Notes: generated from the sequence alone by a model not told the origin. Counted from the first letter of the stretch, positions 18,692 through 27,496 are shown. The stretch: 64,000 nucleotides of DNA from Simplicispira hankyongi (GCF_003570885.1 NZ_QXJC01000001.1:1240001-1304000), one strand, 5' to 3'. A program made the numbers and translations.

Positions 18692-19171
18692 TTAGGCGTC
18701 GCCTGTCTCTAACGTCACCAGGCTACCGATCCGAGAGTTTGGGAAGTTGACCAATAGAGACTTCAGTTCTTGAGCGATAAGGGAAAGAAGTTGCTCTGCA
18801 TGATCCCCTGTGGCGATTGCGTGCGTCTTCGCATATTCAAGATCAATAGACTCGTCATGGATGCCGCGAATTGATTGCATTAAAGCCGCATGGGCAAGAT
18901 AGTTGCGATGCTCCGGAAGCTTTCGTAAGTGCTCAATCAATTTGGTGTTTCGATTGACCTTTTCGAACATTGTCGTAATTGTTCCCAAAGCAGCTTTATT
19001 GATTTTCTTTGAATCAACTTGAAATGGAATACCGTAAGGAACTGCAGCCGCAATCAGTTGCTCGGCTGTACCCACGTACAACCGCAGCGCTTCCTCGATC
19101 ATCTGCATAAACGCAAGCGCTCGCATTAGATGCGGCAGTAGCTCTCTCGATTGTTGCTGTCTATTGCTCAT
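18692..19171 (-). CDS. cassette-encoded protein of unknown function
   Basis: A soluble, mostly helical 159-aa protein (MSNRQQQSRELLPHLMRALA at the start) with a histidine-containing stretch LRKLPEHRNYLAHAALMQS that recalls HEPN- or DUF-type helical bundles, though no family is recognised. The ATG lies only 4 bases after the attC of the next cassette, a position typical of cassette genes; the cassette would start TTAGGG. Its downstream attC is not clear, so the cassette may be degraded on that side. GC content is well below that of the neighbouring housekeeping genes. Confidence 0.7.
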   Translation of the reverse strand: MSNRQQQSRELLPHLMRALAFMQMIEEALRLYVGTAEQLIAAAVPYGIPFQVDSKKINKAALGTITTMFEKVNRNTKLIEHLRKLPEHRNYLAHAALMQSIRGIHDESIDLEYAKTHAIATGDHAEQLLSLIAQELKSLLVNFPNSRIGSLVTLETGDA

Positions 19172-19174
19172 GAT

Positions 19175-19231
19175 CCCTAACGCTGGAATTGAGCGGCGGC
19201 GTAGCCGTCCGCCTCGAATGAAATGTTAGAC
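19175..19231 (-). other. attC site of the first (attI-proximal) cassette
   Basis: A 57-bp site with outer boxes CCCTAAC (19175-19181) and GTTAGAC (19225-19231) around a GC-rich hairpin GAGCGGCGG / CCGCCTC. Read on the minus strand, the GGTCTAAC box overlaps the stop codon of the 57-aa gene. The cassette itself begins TTAGACC at 19460-19454, the exact complement of that box, as expected for a cassette inserted from a circle. Confidence 0.85.
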
Positions 19232-19399
19232 CTTTGGCGGAAGGGCCCGCCGATGTTGAGCCTCAGCTTGAGCAAGCCTGGCAAGAATCGCGAGGAAACA
19301 GCCGATGGCAATGAGACCTACGCCCAAGGTTGCTTGGCTAAGCGAAAGAATGCCGCCGATAACCACTAGTATGCCGAGGATGACCAGAAAGATGCTCAT
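19226..19399 (-). CDS. 57-aa cassette-encoded membrane peptide
   Basis: The peptide starts MSIFLVILGILVVIGGILSL and has two hydrophobic segments separated by SQATLG, then a charged tail QAEAQHRRALPPKV. It has a strong GGGAGGGGG ribosome site. The stop codon lies within the attC outer box, a common cassette economy. Small two-helix peptides of this kind are frequent in integron cassettes and their functions are largely unknown; a membrane-acting toxin or stress peptide is possible but not shown. Confidence 0.8.
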   Translation of the reverse strand: MSIFLVILGILVVIGGILSLSQATLGVGLIAIGCFLAILARLAQAEAQHRRALPPKV

Positions 19400-19454
19400 A
19401 TTCCCCCTCCCTGTTGCAGATGATCAACGCTCTACGCCAAGCCTGGCGAGAGAG

Positions 19455-19575
19455 GTCTAACTAGAATTAGACGACAGTGATGCTACGTGGAACGGTCTGA
19501 TAACGCAACGCATCTCCCAGCCCTCCCAGTTAAACCCCAATGGGTTGCCATTTAGGCAAACCTAAGATTTTGCGG
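19455..19575 (-). other. attI side of the integron with first cassette junction
   Basis: GTCTAAC at 19455-19461 (GTTAGAC on the minus strand) marks the attI/cassette crossover. The 115 bp from there to the intI start holds the expected attI and the divergent promoter region. The exact attI limits and a cassette promoter cannot be defined by eye. Confidence 0.6.
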
Positions 19576-19713
19576 ATGTCGACTAATCCCGCAAATCAGC
19601 CAACTGCCGCCGGTGATGCCCCGGCGCCGCGCCGGCCCATGCTGTTGGAGCGTTTGCGCATTCACCTGCCCACCCGGCACTACAGCATTCGCACCGAGCA
19701 GGCCTATGCCGAT
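19576..19713 (+). pseudogene. truncated integron integrase gene (intI remnant)
   Basis: Codes for 46 residues, ending in LLERLRIHLPTRHYSIRTEQ then AYAD. This is the N-terminal SAM-like domain of IntI tyrosine recombinases, where RHYSxRTEQAYxxW is highly conserved. After YAD the match stops: the next codons read SARSRAGATPS, and 47 bp later the 3' end of pfkA is reached. The catalytic domain (R..H..R..Y) is entirely missing, so no integrase can be made. The gene points away from the cassette array, as in intact integrons. Confidence 0.85.
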
Positions 19714-19759
19714 TCGGCGCGGAGCCGGGCTGGTGCAACCCCATCCCGCCCTGCCACCC

Positions 19760-20815
19760 TCACCCCAAACACACCCCAATATCCCGCGCAATAGCGATCA
19801 GCTCGTGGTCCAGCGGCACCTTGCGCTGGGTGTTCGCCACCTCGGCGATCGGCACGCTGCCGATCTGGCCGCCCTGCAGCGTGGCCATGCGGCCGAACTG
19901 GCCTTCGGTCACCAGCCGCGCCGCATGGTGGCCAAAGCGGGTGGCGAGCACGCGGTCGAACGGGGTCGGGTCGCCGCCGCGCTGGACGTGGCCGAGCACG
20001 GTGGCGCGCACCTCGCTCGCCAGGTGCGGCTGGAGCTGCTCGCGCAGCACATGGCCGACGCCGCCCAGGCGCACCGGGTCGGGGCTGTGGGCGATGCGCT
20101 CGCGCACGGTGAGCGCGCCGCCGCGCTCCTTGGCGCCTTCGCCGATGCAGATGATGGTGTAGCGCTGGCGCTGCTCGCGCTCGCGGCAGCGCTCAATGAC
20201 GGCCCGCAGGTCGTAGTCGATCTCGGGCAGCAGGATGACGTCGGCCGCGCCGGCGATGCCGCTCTCGAGCGCCAGCCAGCCGGCGTGGCGGCCCATGGTT
20301 TCGACGATCATCACGCGGTGGTGGCTGTAGGCGGTGCTCTCGATGCGGCGCAGCGCATCGGTGACGGTGGCCACGGCGGTGTCAAAGCCGAAGCTGCGCT
20401 CGCACAGGGCGATGTCGTTGTCGATGGTCTTGGGCACGCCCACGCAGGCCAGGCCCACTTGCGCCAGGCCGTACGCCTGGCTCATGGTGCCGTCGCCGCC
20501 AATGGCCACCACCACGTCCAGCCCCAGCGCGCGCACGTTGCGGCCCACCTGCTCCAGGGTGGCGGCGTCCTTCAAGGGGTTGGCGCTGTTGCTGGTGCCC
20601 AGCAGGGTGCCGCCGACGTGCAGGATGCCCGACACCTGCTCCCAGCCGAGCGCTCGCGTGCGCGGCGCCGCGCCCATCAGGCCCTCGAAGCCGTCCGCGA
20701 TGCCCAGCACCTCGCACTGCCCGTGGTGGATGAGCGACTTGGTGACGGCGCGGATCACCGCGTTCAGGCCGGGGCAGTCGCCCCCGCCGGTGAGCACACC
20801 TACGCGCAGCGTCAT
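19760..20815 (-). CDS. pfkA: 6-phosphofructokinase, group III-like
   Basis: A 351-aa phosphofructokinase that phosphorylates fructose 6-phosphate in glycolysis. The start is ATG 20815 with a GGAGAG ribosome site. LTGGGDCPGLNAVIR, AIGGDGTM and PKTIDNDI are seen. The GGDG glycine (position 104 in E. coli numbering) points to ATP use, while the lysine in PKTIDND (position 124) is typical of pyrophosphate-using or mixed-type enzymes. Phosphoryl-donor choice therefore cannot be read off with certainty. It is the last gene of the long minus-strand run that starts at lepA. Confidence 0.88.
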   Translation of the reverse strand: MTLRVGVLTGGGDCPGLNAVIRAVTKSLIHHGQCEVLGIADGFEGLMGAAPRTRALGWEQVSGILHVGGTLLGTSNSANPLKDAATLEQVGRNVRALGLDVVVAIGGDGTMSQAYGLAQVGLACVGVPKTIDNDIALCERSFGFDTAVATVTDALRRIESTAYSHHRVMIVETMGRHAGWLALESGIAGAADVILLPEIDYDLRAVIERCREREQRQRYTIICIGEGAKERGGALTVRERIAHSPDPVRLGGVGHVLREQLQPHLASEVRATVLGHVQRGGDPTPFDRVLATRFGHHAARLVTEGQFGRMATLQGGQIGSVPIAEVANTQRKVPLDHELIAIARDIGVCLG

Positions 20816-20861
20816 GGCAACTCTCCAAGGCGGTGCGCCCCTCCAGCATCGCGTAAAACCG

Positions 20862-20988
20862 GCGCGGCCCACGCCAGGGATGCCGAGCAAGGGCCGCCCC
20901 GCAGCGAGGGCATCGTCCCCCTTCCGCATCGCGCAGCGATGCAAGAGAAGGGGGAAGTCGCGCAGCGGCTCAGGGGGATGTACTTGCT
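20862..20988 (-). repeat. GC-rich intergenic repeat, family B, copy 2
   Basis: The pfkA-nagZ gap. Minus-strand CCCCCTGAGCCGCTGCGCGA, CTTCCCCCTTCTC and GGGGCGGCCCTTGC match copy 1 at 11496-11610 block by block, in the opposite orientation. Confidence 0.7.
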
Positions 20989-20990
20989 CA

Positions 20991-22091
20991 TCAGGGCAGC
21001 AGGTCCAGCGCCCGCATGTAGGCGGGCTGCAGCATCAGTTCGTCCCACGGCTGGGGCAGGGTTTCGGGCAGCAGCGCCAGGCGGCGCGCCTCGCTGTCCA
21101 CACTGGGCTGCCAGCGGCCCTGGGCCTGGGCTTTCTCCAGGCCATCCAGCAGTTCGTCCACTGCCCGGCCCTCGCCCAGGCTCTGGTTGCACAGCAGCAC
21201 CAGGTCGCAGCCGGCCTGCAGCGCGGCCACGGCGGCGTCGGTGTAGCTGACCACCTGGCCGTCCAGGCGGCGCGCGCCTTCCATGCTGAGGTCGTCGCTG
21301 AAGATGGCGCCGTCAAAACGCAGTTGGCGGCGCAGGATGTCCTGCAGCCAGCACTGCGAGAAGCCCGCGGGCCGGCTGTCCACCTTGGGGTAGACGATGT
21401 GCGCCGGCATCACGCCGGTGAGCGTGCTGCTGAGCCAGGCGTACGGCGCCGCGTCGTCCTGCAGGATCGCCTTGAGGCTGCGCTGGTCCACCGGCACGTC
21501 GGTGTGCGAATCGGCCCGCGCGAAGCCGTGCCCTGGAAAATGCTTGCCACAGTTGGCCATGCCCGCCTGCAGCAGGCCGTGCATCACGCTCTTGGCCAGC
21601 AGCGCCACCACGCGCGGATCGCGGTGGAAGGCGCGGTCGCCGATGACGCCGCTGCGCGAAGCGCCGGGCTCATCCGCATGGTCGAGGTCGAGCACGGGCG
21701 TGAAGGAAAAGTCCACACCGCAGGCGCGCAGCTCGCTGGCGAGCACATAGCCCGCCGCCGTGGCCGCGTTGGTGGCGGCGAGCGCGCCGCTGCCCGGCCC
21801 CGCCTTGCCGTCTTGTGTCCACAGCTCGCCAAAGGCGCGCATGGGGGGGATGTGGGTGAAGCCGTCGCTGCGAAAGCGCTGCACACGCCCGCCTTCGTGG
21901 TCCACGCTGATCAGCAGATCACCGCGCACCGCCTTGACGGCAGCGGTAAGGTCGAGCAGCTGGGCACGGCTTTCCCAGTTGCGGGCGAACAGGATGATGC
22001 CGCCGACCAGCGGGTGCGCCAGGCGGCGGCGGTCGCGGGCGGTGAGCACCGTGCCAGCCACGTCGATGAGGAGGGGAGCGTGTTCGGTCAT
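20991..22091 (-). CDS. nagZ: beta-N-acetylhexosaminidase NagZ
   Basis: Cytoplasmic glycoside hydrolase family 3 enzyme that removes N-acetylglucosamine from recycled muropeptides; its product can induce AmpC-type beta-lactamases in some bacteria. It has 366 aa against about 340 in E. coli. The catalytic histidine loop is KHFPGHGFARADSHTDVP and the nucleophile aspartate lies in IFSDDLSMEGA. LISVDHEGGRVQRF is the substrate-binding signature. It sits next to acpS and pdxJ, the usual betaproteobacterial order. Confidence 0.95.
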   Translation of the reverse strand: MTEHAPLLIDVAGTVLTARDRRRLAHPLVGGIILFARNWESRAQLLDLTAAVKAVRGDLLISVDHEGGRVQRFRSDGFTHIPPMRAFGELWTQDGKAGPGSGALAATNAATAAGYVLASELRACGVDFSFTPVLDLDHADEPGASRSGVIGDRAFHRDPRVVALLAKSVMHGLLQAGMANCGKHFPGHGFARADSHTDVPVDQRSLKAILQDDAAPYAWLSSTLTGVMPAHIVYPKVDSRPAGFSQCWLQDILRRQLRFDGAIFSDDLSMEGARRLDGQVVSYTDAAVAALQAGCDLVLLCNQSLGEGRAVDELLDGLEKAQAQGRWQPSVDSEARRLALLPETLPQPWDELMLQPAYMRALDLLP

Positions 22092-22121
22092 GGGAGTGGA
22101 AACAAGAGATTGCTATTGAGA

Positions 22122-22160
22122 TGATAGCTTCCAGCGCTTACCAGATAAGCGCTGGAGCAC
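22122..22160 (+). repeat. family A palindromic repeat, copy 4
   Basis: TGATAGCTTCCAGCGCTTAC then CAGATAAGCGCTGGAGCAC, in the 77-bp gap between acpS and nagZ. Confidence 0.8.
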
Positions 22161-22168
22161 GATATGGC

Positions 22169-22561
22169 TCAGTTTTTCTCGACCACGCAGAAGCTGGCTG
22201 CGTAGTCGGTTTCGTCCGTCACGCTGATGTGCGCCGTGAGGCCGCGCGCCTCGAACCATTCCTTGAGCGCGCCGTGCAGCACGATCACCGGTTGGCCGCT
22301 GGCGAGCTTGGCGACTTCGCAGGCGCGCCAGGTCATGGGCATGCGCATGCCCAGGCCAATCGCCTTGCTGAACGCCTCCTTGGCGGAAAAGCGCGTCGCC
22401 AGGTAGCGCAGGCCGCGCTCGGGCCAGCGGCCCGTGCGCATGCGCCAGGTGGCCAGCTCGCCTTCGGCCAGAACCTTGGCGGCAAAGCGCTCGCCATGGC
22501 GTTCCACGCTGGCGGCGATGCGGCGCACGTCGCAGATGTCGGTGCCTATGCCGTAGATCAT
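22169..22561 (-). CDS. acpS: holo-[acyl-carrier-protein] synthase
   Basis: Transfers phosphopantetheine from CoA to the serine of acyl carrier protein (the acpP at 35211 is a substrate). It has 130 aa from ATG 22561. Mg-binding Asp is in [14 protein letters not shown] and the Glu in [15 protein letters not shown], both family signatures. The longer open frame upstream overlaps a repeat and pdxJ and is not coding. It follows pdxJ after a short gap that holds a palindromic repeat. Confidence 0.95.
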   Translation of the reverse strand: MIYGIGTDICDVRRIAASVERHGERFAAKVLAEGELATWRMRTGRWPERGLRYLATRFSAKEAFSKAIGLGMRMPMTWRACEVAKLASGQPVIVLHGALKEWFEARGLTAHISVTDETDYAASFCVVEKN

Positions 22562-22575
22562 TTTTTGGTCTTTTC

Positions 22576-22615
22576 GGCCTCTAGCGCTTATCTGGTAAGC
22601 GTTAGCAGCTATCAA
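22576..22615 (-). repeat. family A palindromic repeat, copy 5
   Basis: GGCCTCTAGCGCTTATCTGG then TAAGCGTTAGCAGCTATCA, filling the pdxJ-acpS gap just before the acpS ribosome-binding region. Confidence 0.85.
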
Positions 22616-22616
22616 A

Positions 22617-23396
22617 TCAGGAATTTTCAGACCCGGCTTGGCCCGCTTCGATGCAGGCCAGGTAGGCCTGCACCGTGGCGCGGTAGCCCAGCTCCAGCGC
22701 GTCGGCAATGAGGGCGTGGCCAATGGAAACCTCTTGCACGCCCGGCACGCCGCGCACGAAGGCGGCCAGGTTGTCCCGGTTCAGGTCGTGCCCGGCGTTG
22801 ACCGCGAGCCCCGCATCCAGCGCGGCCTGCGCAGCGGCGCGGTAGCGCTCCAACTCGGCGCCCTGCTGCGGCGTGCCCCAGGCGGCCGCATAGGGTTCGG
22901 TGTAGAGCTCGACGCGGTCGGCGCCCACGGCCCGGGCCTGCGCCATCTGCTCGGGCACCGGGTCCATGAACAGGCTCACGCGCACGCCCAGCGCCCGGCA
23001 TTCGGCAATCAGCGGCGCGAGCTTCTGCGCGTCCTGCGGAAAACTCCAGCCGTGGTCGCTGGTGAACTGGTCTTCGCTGTCGGGCACGAAGGTGGCTTGC
23101 TGGGGGCGCACCTGGCGGATGAACTCCATCAGGTTGTGCGAGGGGTTGCCTTCGATGTTGTATTCGCGCCCCGGCCACTGCCGGAGCAAAGCCGCCAGGG
23201 CATGCACGTCGTGCGCGCGGATGTGGCGCTCGTCGGGCCGGGGGTGCACCGTAATGCCCTGGGCGCCGGCCTCCAGGCAGATCTGCGCGGCGCGCAGCAC
23301 GTCGGGAATGCCCAGGTGGCGGGTGTTGCGCAGCAGCGCCACCTTGTTGACGTTGACCGAGAGCGCGGTGCGGTGGGGGGAAGCAGAAGAGGTCAT
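22617..23396 (-). CDS. pdxJ: pyridoxine 5'-phosphate synthase
   Basis: Last ring-closing step of DXP-dependent vitamin B6 synthesis. It has 259 aa, a little longer than the usual 240-250 because of a short N-terminal extension. [16 protein letters not shown] starts the TIM barrel; [14 protein letters not shown] and [14 protein letters not shown] carry catalytic histidine and glutamate; [11 protein letters not shown] and [12 protein letters not shown] are late phosphate-binding motifs. It lies between recO and acpS, the classic rnc-era-recO-pdxJ-acpS order. Confidence 0.96.
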   Translation of the reverse strand: MTSSASPHRTALSVNVNKVALLRNTRHLGIPDVLRAAQICLEAGAQGITVHPRPDERHIRAHDVHALAALLRQWPGREYNIEGNPSHNLMEFIRQVRPQQATFVPDSEDQFTSDHGWSFPQDAQKLAPLIAECRALGVRVSLFMDPVPEQMAQARAVGADRVELYTEPYAAAWGTPQQGAELERYRAAAQAALDAGLAVNAGHDLNRDNLAAFVRGVPGVQEVSIGHALIADALELGYRATVQAYLACIEAGQAGSENS

Positions 23397-23429
23397 AGAG
23401 CGGGTGGGCCAAGAGAACGCGGCGCAGGA

Positions 23430-24191
23430 TCAGAGCGCCTGCACGTCCATCATGAATTGGCGGGTGCGCAGGCGCGGGCTGCCGCAATGGTATTGCAGCA
23501 GCGCACGCAATTGGGGCTTGAGTTCAAAGGCCACCGGCGCGCAGGCACGCAGCAGGGCCGTCAACGCCGCGCCTTCCTGCAACGCCTGCGCCAGCAGCAG
23601 CCACTGGGCGCCGCGCAGGCTGGCGCGCTCGTCGGACCCCGCCGCGCGCAGCCCCCCTTCGGCCACCAGCGTGTAGCGCGCCGCGGGGTCAAGCGCATGC
23701 TGCGTCAGCGTCTGCAGGTCCAGCGCCGGCAGCAGGCCCACTTCGCGCAGCAGCACCAGCTCGAACAGGCGCAGCACGGGCTCCAGCGCCTCGCCGTGCT
23801 CGCTGGCCAGCACCCGCACCACGGCCGCGTAGTGGTCAAACAGCAGCGCGTGCGGGTCGCCCCGCGCCAGAAGGCGCAGCAGCAGCTCGTTCATGTACAG
23901 GCCCGCGAGCAGCGCGTCGCCCGTGGGCATGATGTGGCCGCCGACCCACTCCGCTCCCTTGAGGGTGTGGATCTCGGCGTCGCCGCCGGCGCTTTGCGTC
24001 CAGCCCAGGTGCAGGGGCTGGAGCGGCAGCAGCACCGGGCGAAAGTTGGAACTGGGCTTCTTGGCCCCCTTGGCCACCAGCGCGGTGCGCCCATGGTTGC
24101 GCGTGAACACTTCCAGGATCAGGCTGGACTCGCTCCAGTCGTAGCGGTGCAGGACGAAAGCCGGCTCATTGGAAAAGCGGCGCGGAGGCAT
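23430..24191 (-). CDS. recO: DNA repair protein RecO
   Basis: Helps load RecA on single-stranded DNA in the RecFOR pathway. It has 253 aa, with the N-terminal OB-fold ([20 protein letters not shown] and [13 protein letters not shown]) and a helical C-terminal domain. The zinc cysteines found in some RecO proteins are not evident in the C-terminal half. The gene is preceded by a repeat-rich gap from era, so it may be only loosely coupled to era. Confidence 0.93.
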   Translation of the reverse strand: MPPRRFSNEPAFVLHRYDWSESSLILEVFTRNHGRTALVAKGAKKPSSNFRPVLLPLQPLHLGWTQSAGGDAEIHTLKGAEWVGGHIMPTGDALLAGLYMNELLLRLLARGDPHALLFDHYAAVVRVLASEHGEALEPVLRLFELVLLREVGLLPALDLQTLTQHALDPAARYTLVAEGGLRAAGSDERASLRGAQWLLLAQALQEGAALTALLRACAPVAFELKPQLRALLQYHCGSPRLRTRQFMMDVQAL

Positions 24192-24204
24192 TTCGCTATT
24201 TTTT

Positions 24205-24245
24205 CAGTAGCTAACAGCGCTTGCTACATAAGCGCTAGAGGCCAA
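24205..24245 (+). repeat. family A palindromic repeat, copy 6
   Basis: CAGTAGCTAACAGCGCTTGC then TACATAAGCGCTAGAGGCCAA, directly upstream of recO. Confidence 0.8.
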
Positions 24246-24269
24246 TTGCATTCAATATTTCAACCGGAG

Positions 24270-24384
24270 CGCGGCCGCCCGCGCCAGCGCGGCGCAGTGC
24301 CAGTGCCACCGTGGAACCGGCTTTGCCGGGCCACCGGTGGCGTCCCCCCTTGGGGGGAAGACGCGAAGCGGCGCAGGGGGGAGT
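24270..24384 (-). repeat. GC-rich intergenic repeat, family B-like, copy 3
   Basis: The end of era is followed by minus-strand CCCCCCTGCGCCGCTTCGCG, CTTCCCCCCAAGGGGGACGC and a CCGGTGGCCCGGCAAAGCCGG palindrome. The opening block resembles family B; the middle differs. Confidence 0.5.
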
Positions 24385-25430
24385 CACTCATACCCGAAGG
24401 AGCGCACGCGCGCTTCGTCGTCCGCCCAGCCGGAGCGTACCTTGACCCAGATTTCAATGAACACCTTGGCGTCCATGAGTTTCTCCAGCTCCTGCCGCGT
24501 CTCGGTGCCGATGCGCTTCAAACGCTCGCCCTTGTCGCCGATCACCATGGCCTTGTGGCTGTCGCGCTCGACGACGATGGTGGCGGCAATGCGCACCAGG
24601 CGCTTGTGCTGCTTGCTTTTCTCTTCGCTGAACTGGTCAATGACGACGGTGGAGGTGTAGGGCAGCTCGTCACCGGTGAAGCGGAACAGCTTTTCGCGCA
24701 CCGTTTCGCTGGCGAGGAATCTTTCGCTGCGGTCGGTCAGCTCGTCCTCACCGTACCACCAGGCCTGCTCGGGCAAATACTTTGCGCAAATACCGTACAG
24801 CCGCTCGACATCGCTCTTGCTCTTGGCCGACATGGGCACGAATTCGGCGAACGGGTGGCGTTCTTGCATGCTCTTGAGCCAGGGCGCAATCTCGGCGCGG
24901 CGGTGGATGTTGTCGAGCTTGTTGGCAATCAGCAAGGTCGGAATGCCGGGTTTGAACAGCGAGAGCACCTTGGCATCCGCCAGGGTAAAACTGCCGGCCT
25001 CGACGACGAACAGGATCAGGTCCACGTCGCCAATGGCGCCCATCACGGTCTTGTTGAGCGATTTGTTCAACGCCGTGGCGTGGCGCGTCTGAAAACCCGG
25101 GGTGTCGACGAAGATGAACTGCGTCTGCTCCCGCGTGTGAATGCCGGTGATGCGGTGGCGCGTGGTCTGCGCCTTGCGCGACGTGATGCTGATCTTCTGC
25201 CCCACCAGGGCGTTGAGCAGCGTGGATTTGCCGACGTTGGGCTTGCCGACAATGGCAATCACGCCGCAGCGCTGGCCTGTTGCACTCGCTTCACCCGGTT
25301 TATCCGGTTCGCCCACATCGCCCACCGCTGCCGCGGGCCGGCTCGCCGCCAGCATGGATTCAAGGCTTTTTTGGCCTTCAGCGCTTATCCCATCAGCGGG
25401 AGCAGCTTCTTTATTTGTAGCATCGATCAT
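24384..25430 (-). CDS. era: GTPase Era
   Basis: Essential GTPase that binds 16S rRNA and assists 30S assembly. From ATG 25430 it is 348 aa, about 45 longer than E. coli Era, because of an N-terminal extension before [18 protein letters not shown] (G1). G2/G3 read KAQTTRH and FVDTPGF, and G4 is ANKLDN. The C-terminal KH domain has [20 protein letters not shown]. The extension is partly encoded by a family A repeat. The start overlaps the rnc stop as ATGA, the usual coupling. Confidence 0.95.
   Translation of the reverse strand: MIDATNKEAAPADGISAEGQKSLESMLAASRPAAAVGDVGEPDKPGEASATGQRCGVIAIVGKPNVGKSTLLNALVGQKISITSRKAQTTRHRITGIHTREQTQFIFVDTPGFQTRHATALNKSLNKTVMGAIGDVDLILFVVEAGSFTLADAKVLSLFKPGIPTLLIANKLDNIHRRAEIAPWLKSMQERHPFAEFVPMSAKSKSDVERLYGICAKYLPEQAWWYGEDELTDRSERFLASETVREKLFRFTGDELPYTSTVVIDQFSEEKSKQHKRLVRIAATIVVERDSHKAMVIGDKGERLKRIGTETRQELEKLMDAKVFIEIWVKVRSGWADDEARVRSFGYE
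25372..25408 (-). repeat. family A palindromic repeat inside era, copy 7
   Basis: GGCCTTCAGCGCTTATCCCA then TCAGCGGGAGCAGCTT resembles the family A arms and core. It encodes part of the extra N-terminal residues of Era (around [13 protein letters not shown]). Confidence 0.5.
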
Positions 25431-26110
25431 GATTTTTTCGCCTGGAGTTGGGCCAACACGGCAGCGGCCGCAGATTGTTCGGCCGCGCGGCGGGAAGCCC
25501 CACTGCCGCGCGCAGCCAGCGCGAGTTCGCCAATGCTGCATTCGACTTCAAAAGACTGCCGGTGCGCCGCGCCGGTGGTGTCAACCACCCGGTAGCTGGG
25601 CAGTTTCATGCGCCGGCCCTGCAGCCATTCCTGCAAGGCCGTTTTGGCATCCCGGGCGACGGCCTGCATGCGCGGGCTGATGTCGACGCCTTCGAACAAA
25701 CGGTGCACCAGGCGGGCGGCAACCTCAAAGCCAGCATCAAGGTACACCGCACCGATCACGGCCTCCAGCGCATCGGCGAGCATGGAGGGGCGGGTTTTGC
25801 CACCCGAACGGGCCTCGCCCTCCCCCACGCGCAGCACGGCCGGCAGGTCCAGCGCCAGCGCTATGGCGTGCAGGGTGTCCTGCTTGACCAGGTTGGCACG
25901 CACGCGCGAGAGATCGCCCTCGGCAAGATCGGCCAGGCGTTCGTACAAGAGACTGGAAACAGCCAGGCTGAGCACCGAGTCGCCAAGAAATTCGAGCCGC
26001 TCGTTGTGGTCGGCGCTGGCACTGCGGTGCGTCAGGGCGCGCGTCAGCAGCGCCGGCTTGGAGAACTGGTGTTGCAGGCGCTGCTGCAGCGAGAGAAGAG
26101 CTGGGTCCAC
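25427..26110 (-). CDS. rnc: ribonuclease III
   Basis: Double-strand-specific RNase for rRNA processing and RNA regulation. It has 227 aa from a GTG start right after the preceding stop codon (TAG-GTG). The RNase III signature [14 protein letters not shown] is at about 37-50, and the metal-binding [17 protein letters not shown] follows. A C-terminal dsRNA-binding domain ([16 protein letters not shown]) is present. It is coupled to era by a 4-base overlap. Confidence 0.97.
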   Translation of the reverse strand: MDPALLSLQQRLQHQFSKPALLTRALTHRSASADHNERLEFLGDSVLSLAVSSLLYERLADLAEGDLSRVRANLVKQDTLHAIALALDLPAVLRVGEGEARSGGKTRPSMLADALEAVIGAVYLDAGFEVAARLVHRLFEGVDISPRMQAVARDAKTALQEWLQGRRMKLPSYRVVDTTGAAHRQSFEVECSIGELALAARGSGASRRAAEQSAAAAVLAQLQAKKS

Positions 26111-26476
26111 CTATTCGGACTGCATATCAAAGCGGAAAACCAGGTAGGCCGGCCCTGCCAGCGCAATCTCGCGCGAATACTTGGCACGCACCACCACCTT
26201 GTCGCCGCGCTTGCTGACGTCGAGGTCCTTGCCGCTGATGGTAGAAATATCGTCAATAGCAGCTGCGCGATCAAAGTCAGCTCGGATGGCAGCGACAGTG
26301 GATTGTTCTCTGGCCGCCTTGGTAATCGCCTTCTGGATGGCGTGCGCCTCCAGAAAAACCGGTATGGATTGGCCCCCGATGGCAAAGGCCGCGACCGCTA
26401 ACAGGCCAATGAGAATGACGCCGATGAAGGACAGGCCGCGCTGACGCGAAGGACTGGCTGTGCGATGCGATTTCAT
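26111..26476 (-). CDS. DUF4845 single-pass membrane protein
   Basis: A 121-aa protein with an N-terminal type IV pilin-like segment, RQRGLSFIGVILIGLLAVAA, then a periplasmic domain with a predicted helix and strands. It is the DUF4845 protein regularly found between lepB and rnc in betaproteobacteria; its function is unknown. The ATG at 26476 has a GGGAGAG ribosome site. Confidence 0.9.
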   Translation of the reverse strand: MKSHRTASPSRQRGLSFIGVILIGLLAVAAFAIGGQSIPVFLEAHAIQKAITKAAREQSTVAAIRADFDRAAAIDDISTISGKDLDVSKRGDKVVVRAKYSREIALAGPAYLVFRFDMQSE

Positions 26477-26522
26477 AGAGTCACTCTCCCTGTCTTGTTT
26501 GCAATTCTGTACGATGGCTTGC

Positions 26523-27496
26523 CTATTGGAACCCACCGATGCGCTTCCAGTTGCCAAAATTCATCCACACGAAAAACGCCTTGCCGACAATATTGGCATC
26601 CGGGACAAAGCCCCAGTAGCGCGAATCGAGCGAATTGTCGCGGTTGTCGCCCATCATGAAATAGTGGCCCTGGGGCACCTTGCAGACCACACCTTCCACA
26701 CTGTAGCGGCAGTTGTCCCGGTAGGCAAAATTGCTTGCGCCCTGGACGAAAGCCGGCACGTCGTCGTTGTTCAGCAGCTTGTGGGTGTGGCTTCCCAATT
26801 GCTCTTGAAATTGCTTGGAGTAGCGCGTGGCCTCTTCGTCAAAGAAATCGGGCACGGCCTCGGTCGGCACCACCTTGCCGTTGATGGTCAGGCGCTTGTT
26901 GAGGTAAGCCACCTCATCGCCCGGCAGCCCCACCACGCGCTTGATGTAGTCCAGGTTGGGCTGCGGCGGGTAGCGAAACACCATCACGTCGCCGCGCTGG
27001 GGCGCATGGCCTTCGGTCACCTTGGTGTTGAGCACCGGAAGGCGAATGCCATAGGCGAATTTGTTCACCAGAATGAGGTCGCCTACCAGCAAGGTCGGGA
27101 TCATGGAGCCAGACGGAATTTTGAAGGGCTCAAACAGGAAAGAGCGCAGCAGGAACACGGCGGCGATCACCGGAAACAGCCCCGCCGTCCAGTCCAGCCA
27201 CCAGGGCTGGGCCAGCACTTTCGTCCGCGCCTCCCCGACGTCGATGTCGTTGCGGGCGATGCCCTGGCGATCGAGCTCGGCCCGCCGTGCCTCGGCCGCC
27301 TGCTCGATGGCAAGCGCCGCCTTGCGCCGGCGCGGCAGAAAATACAGGCGCTCGGCCAGCCAGTAGGCACCCGTCACCACCGTGGCCAGGAACAACAGCA
27401 GAGCGAAATTGCCCTCGATGGCGCCAAAGTACCAGGCACCGATATACCCCGCGAACGCAGCGAGCAACAGCGACGTGAAAATCTGAACCAACTGCA

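Noticed and set aside
22638-25595. 985-codon open frame on the + strand
   Set aside because: It lies opposite acpS-independent pdxJ, recO, era and part of rnc, which have clear family motifs. Long antisense frames are expected in high-GC DNA; this one has no recognisable domain.
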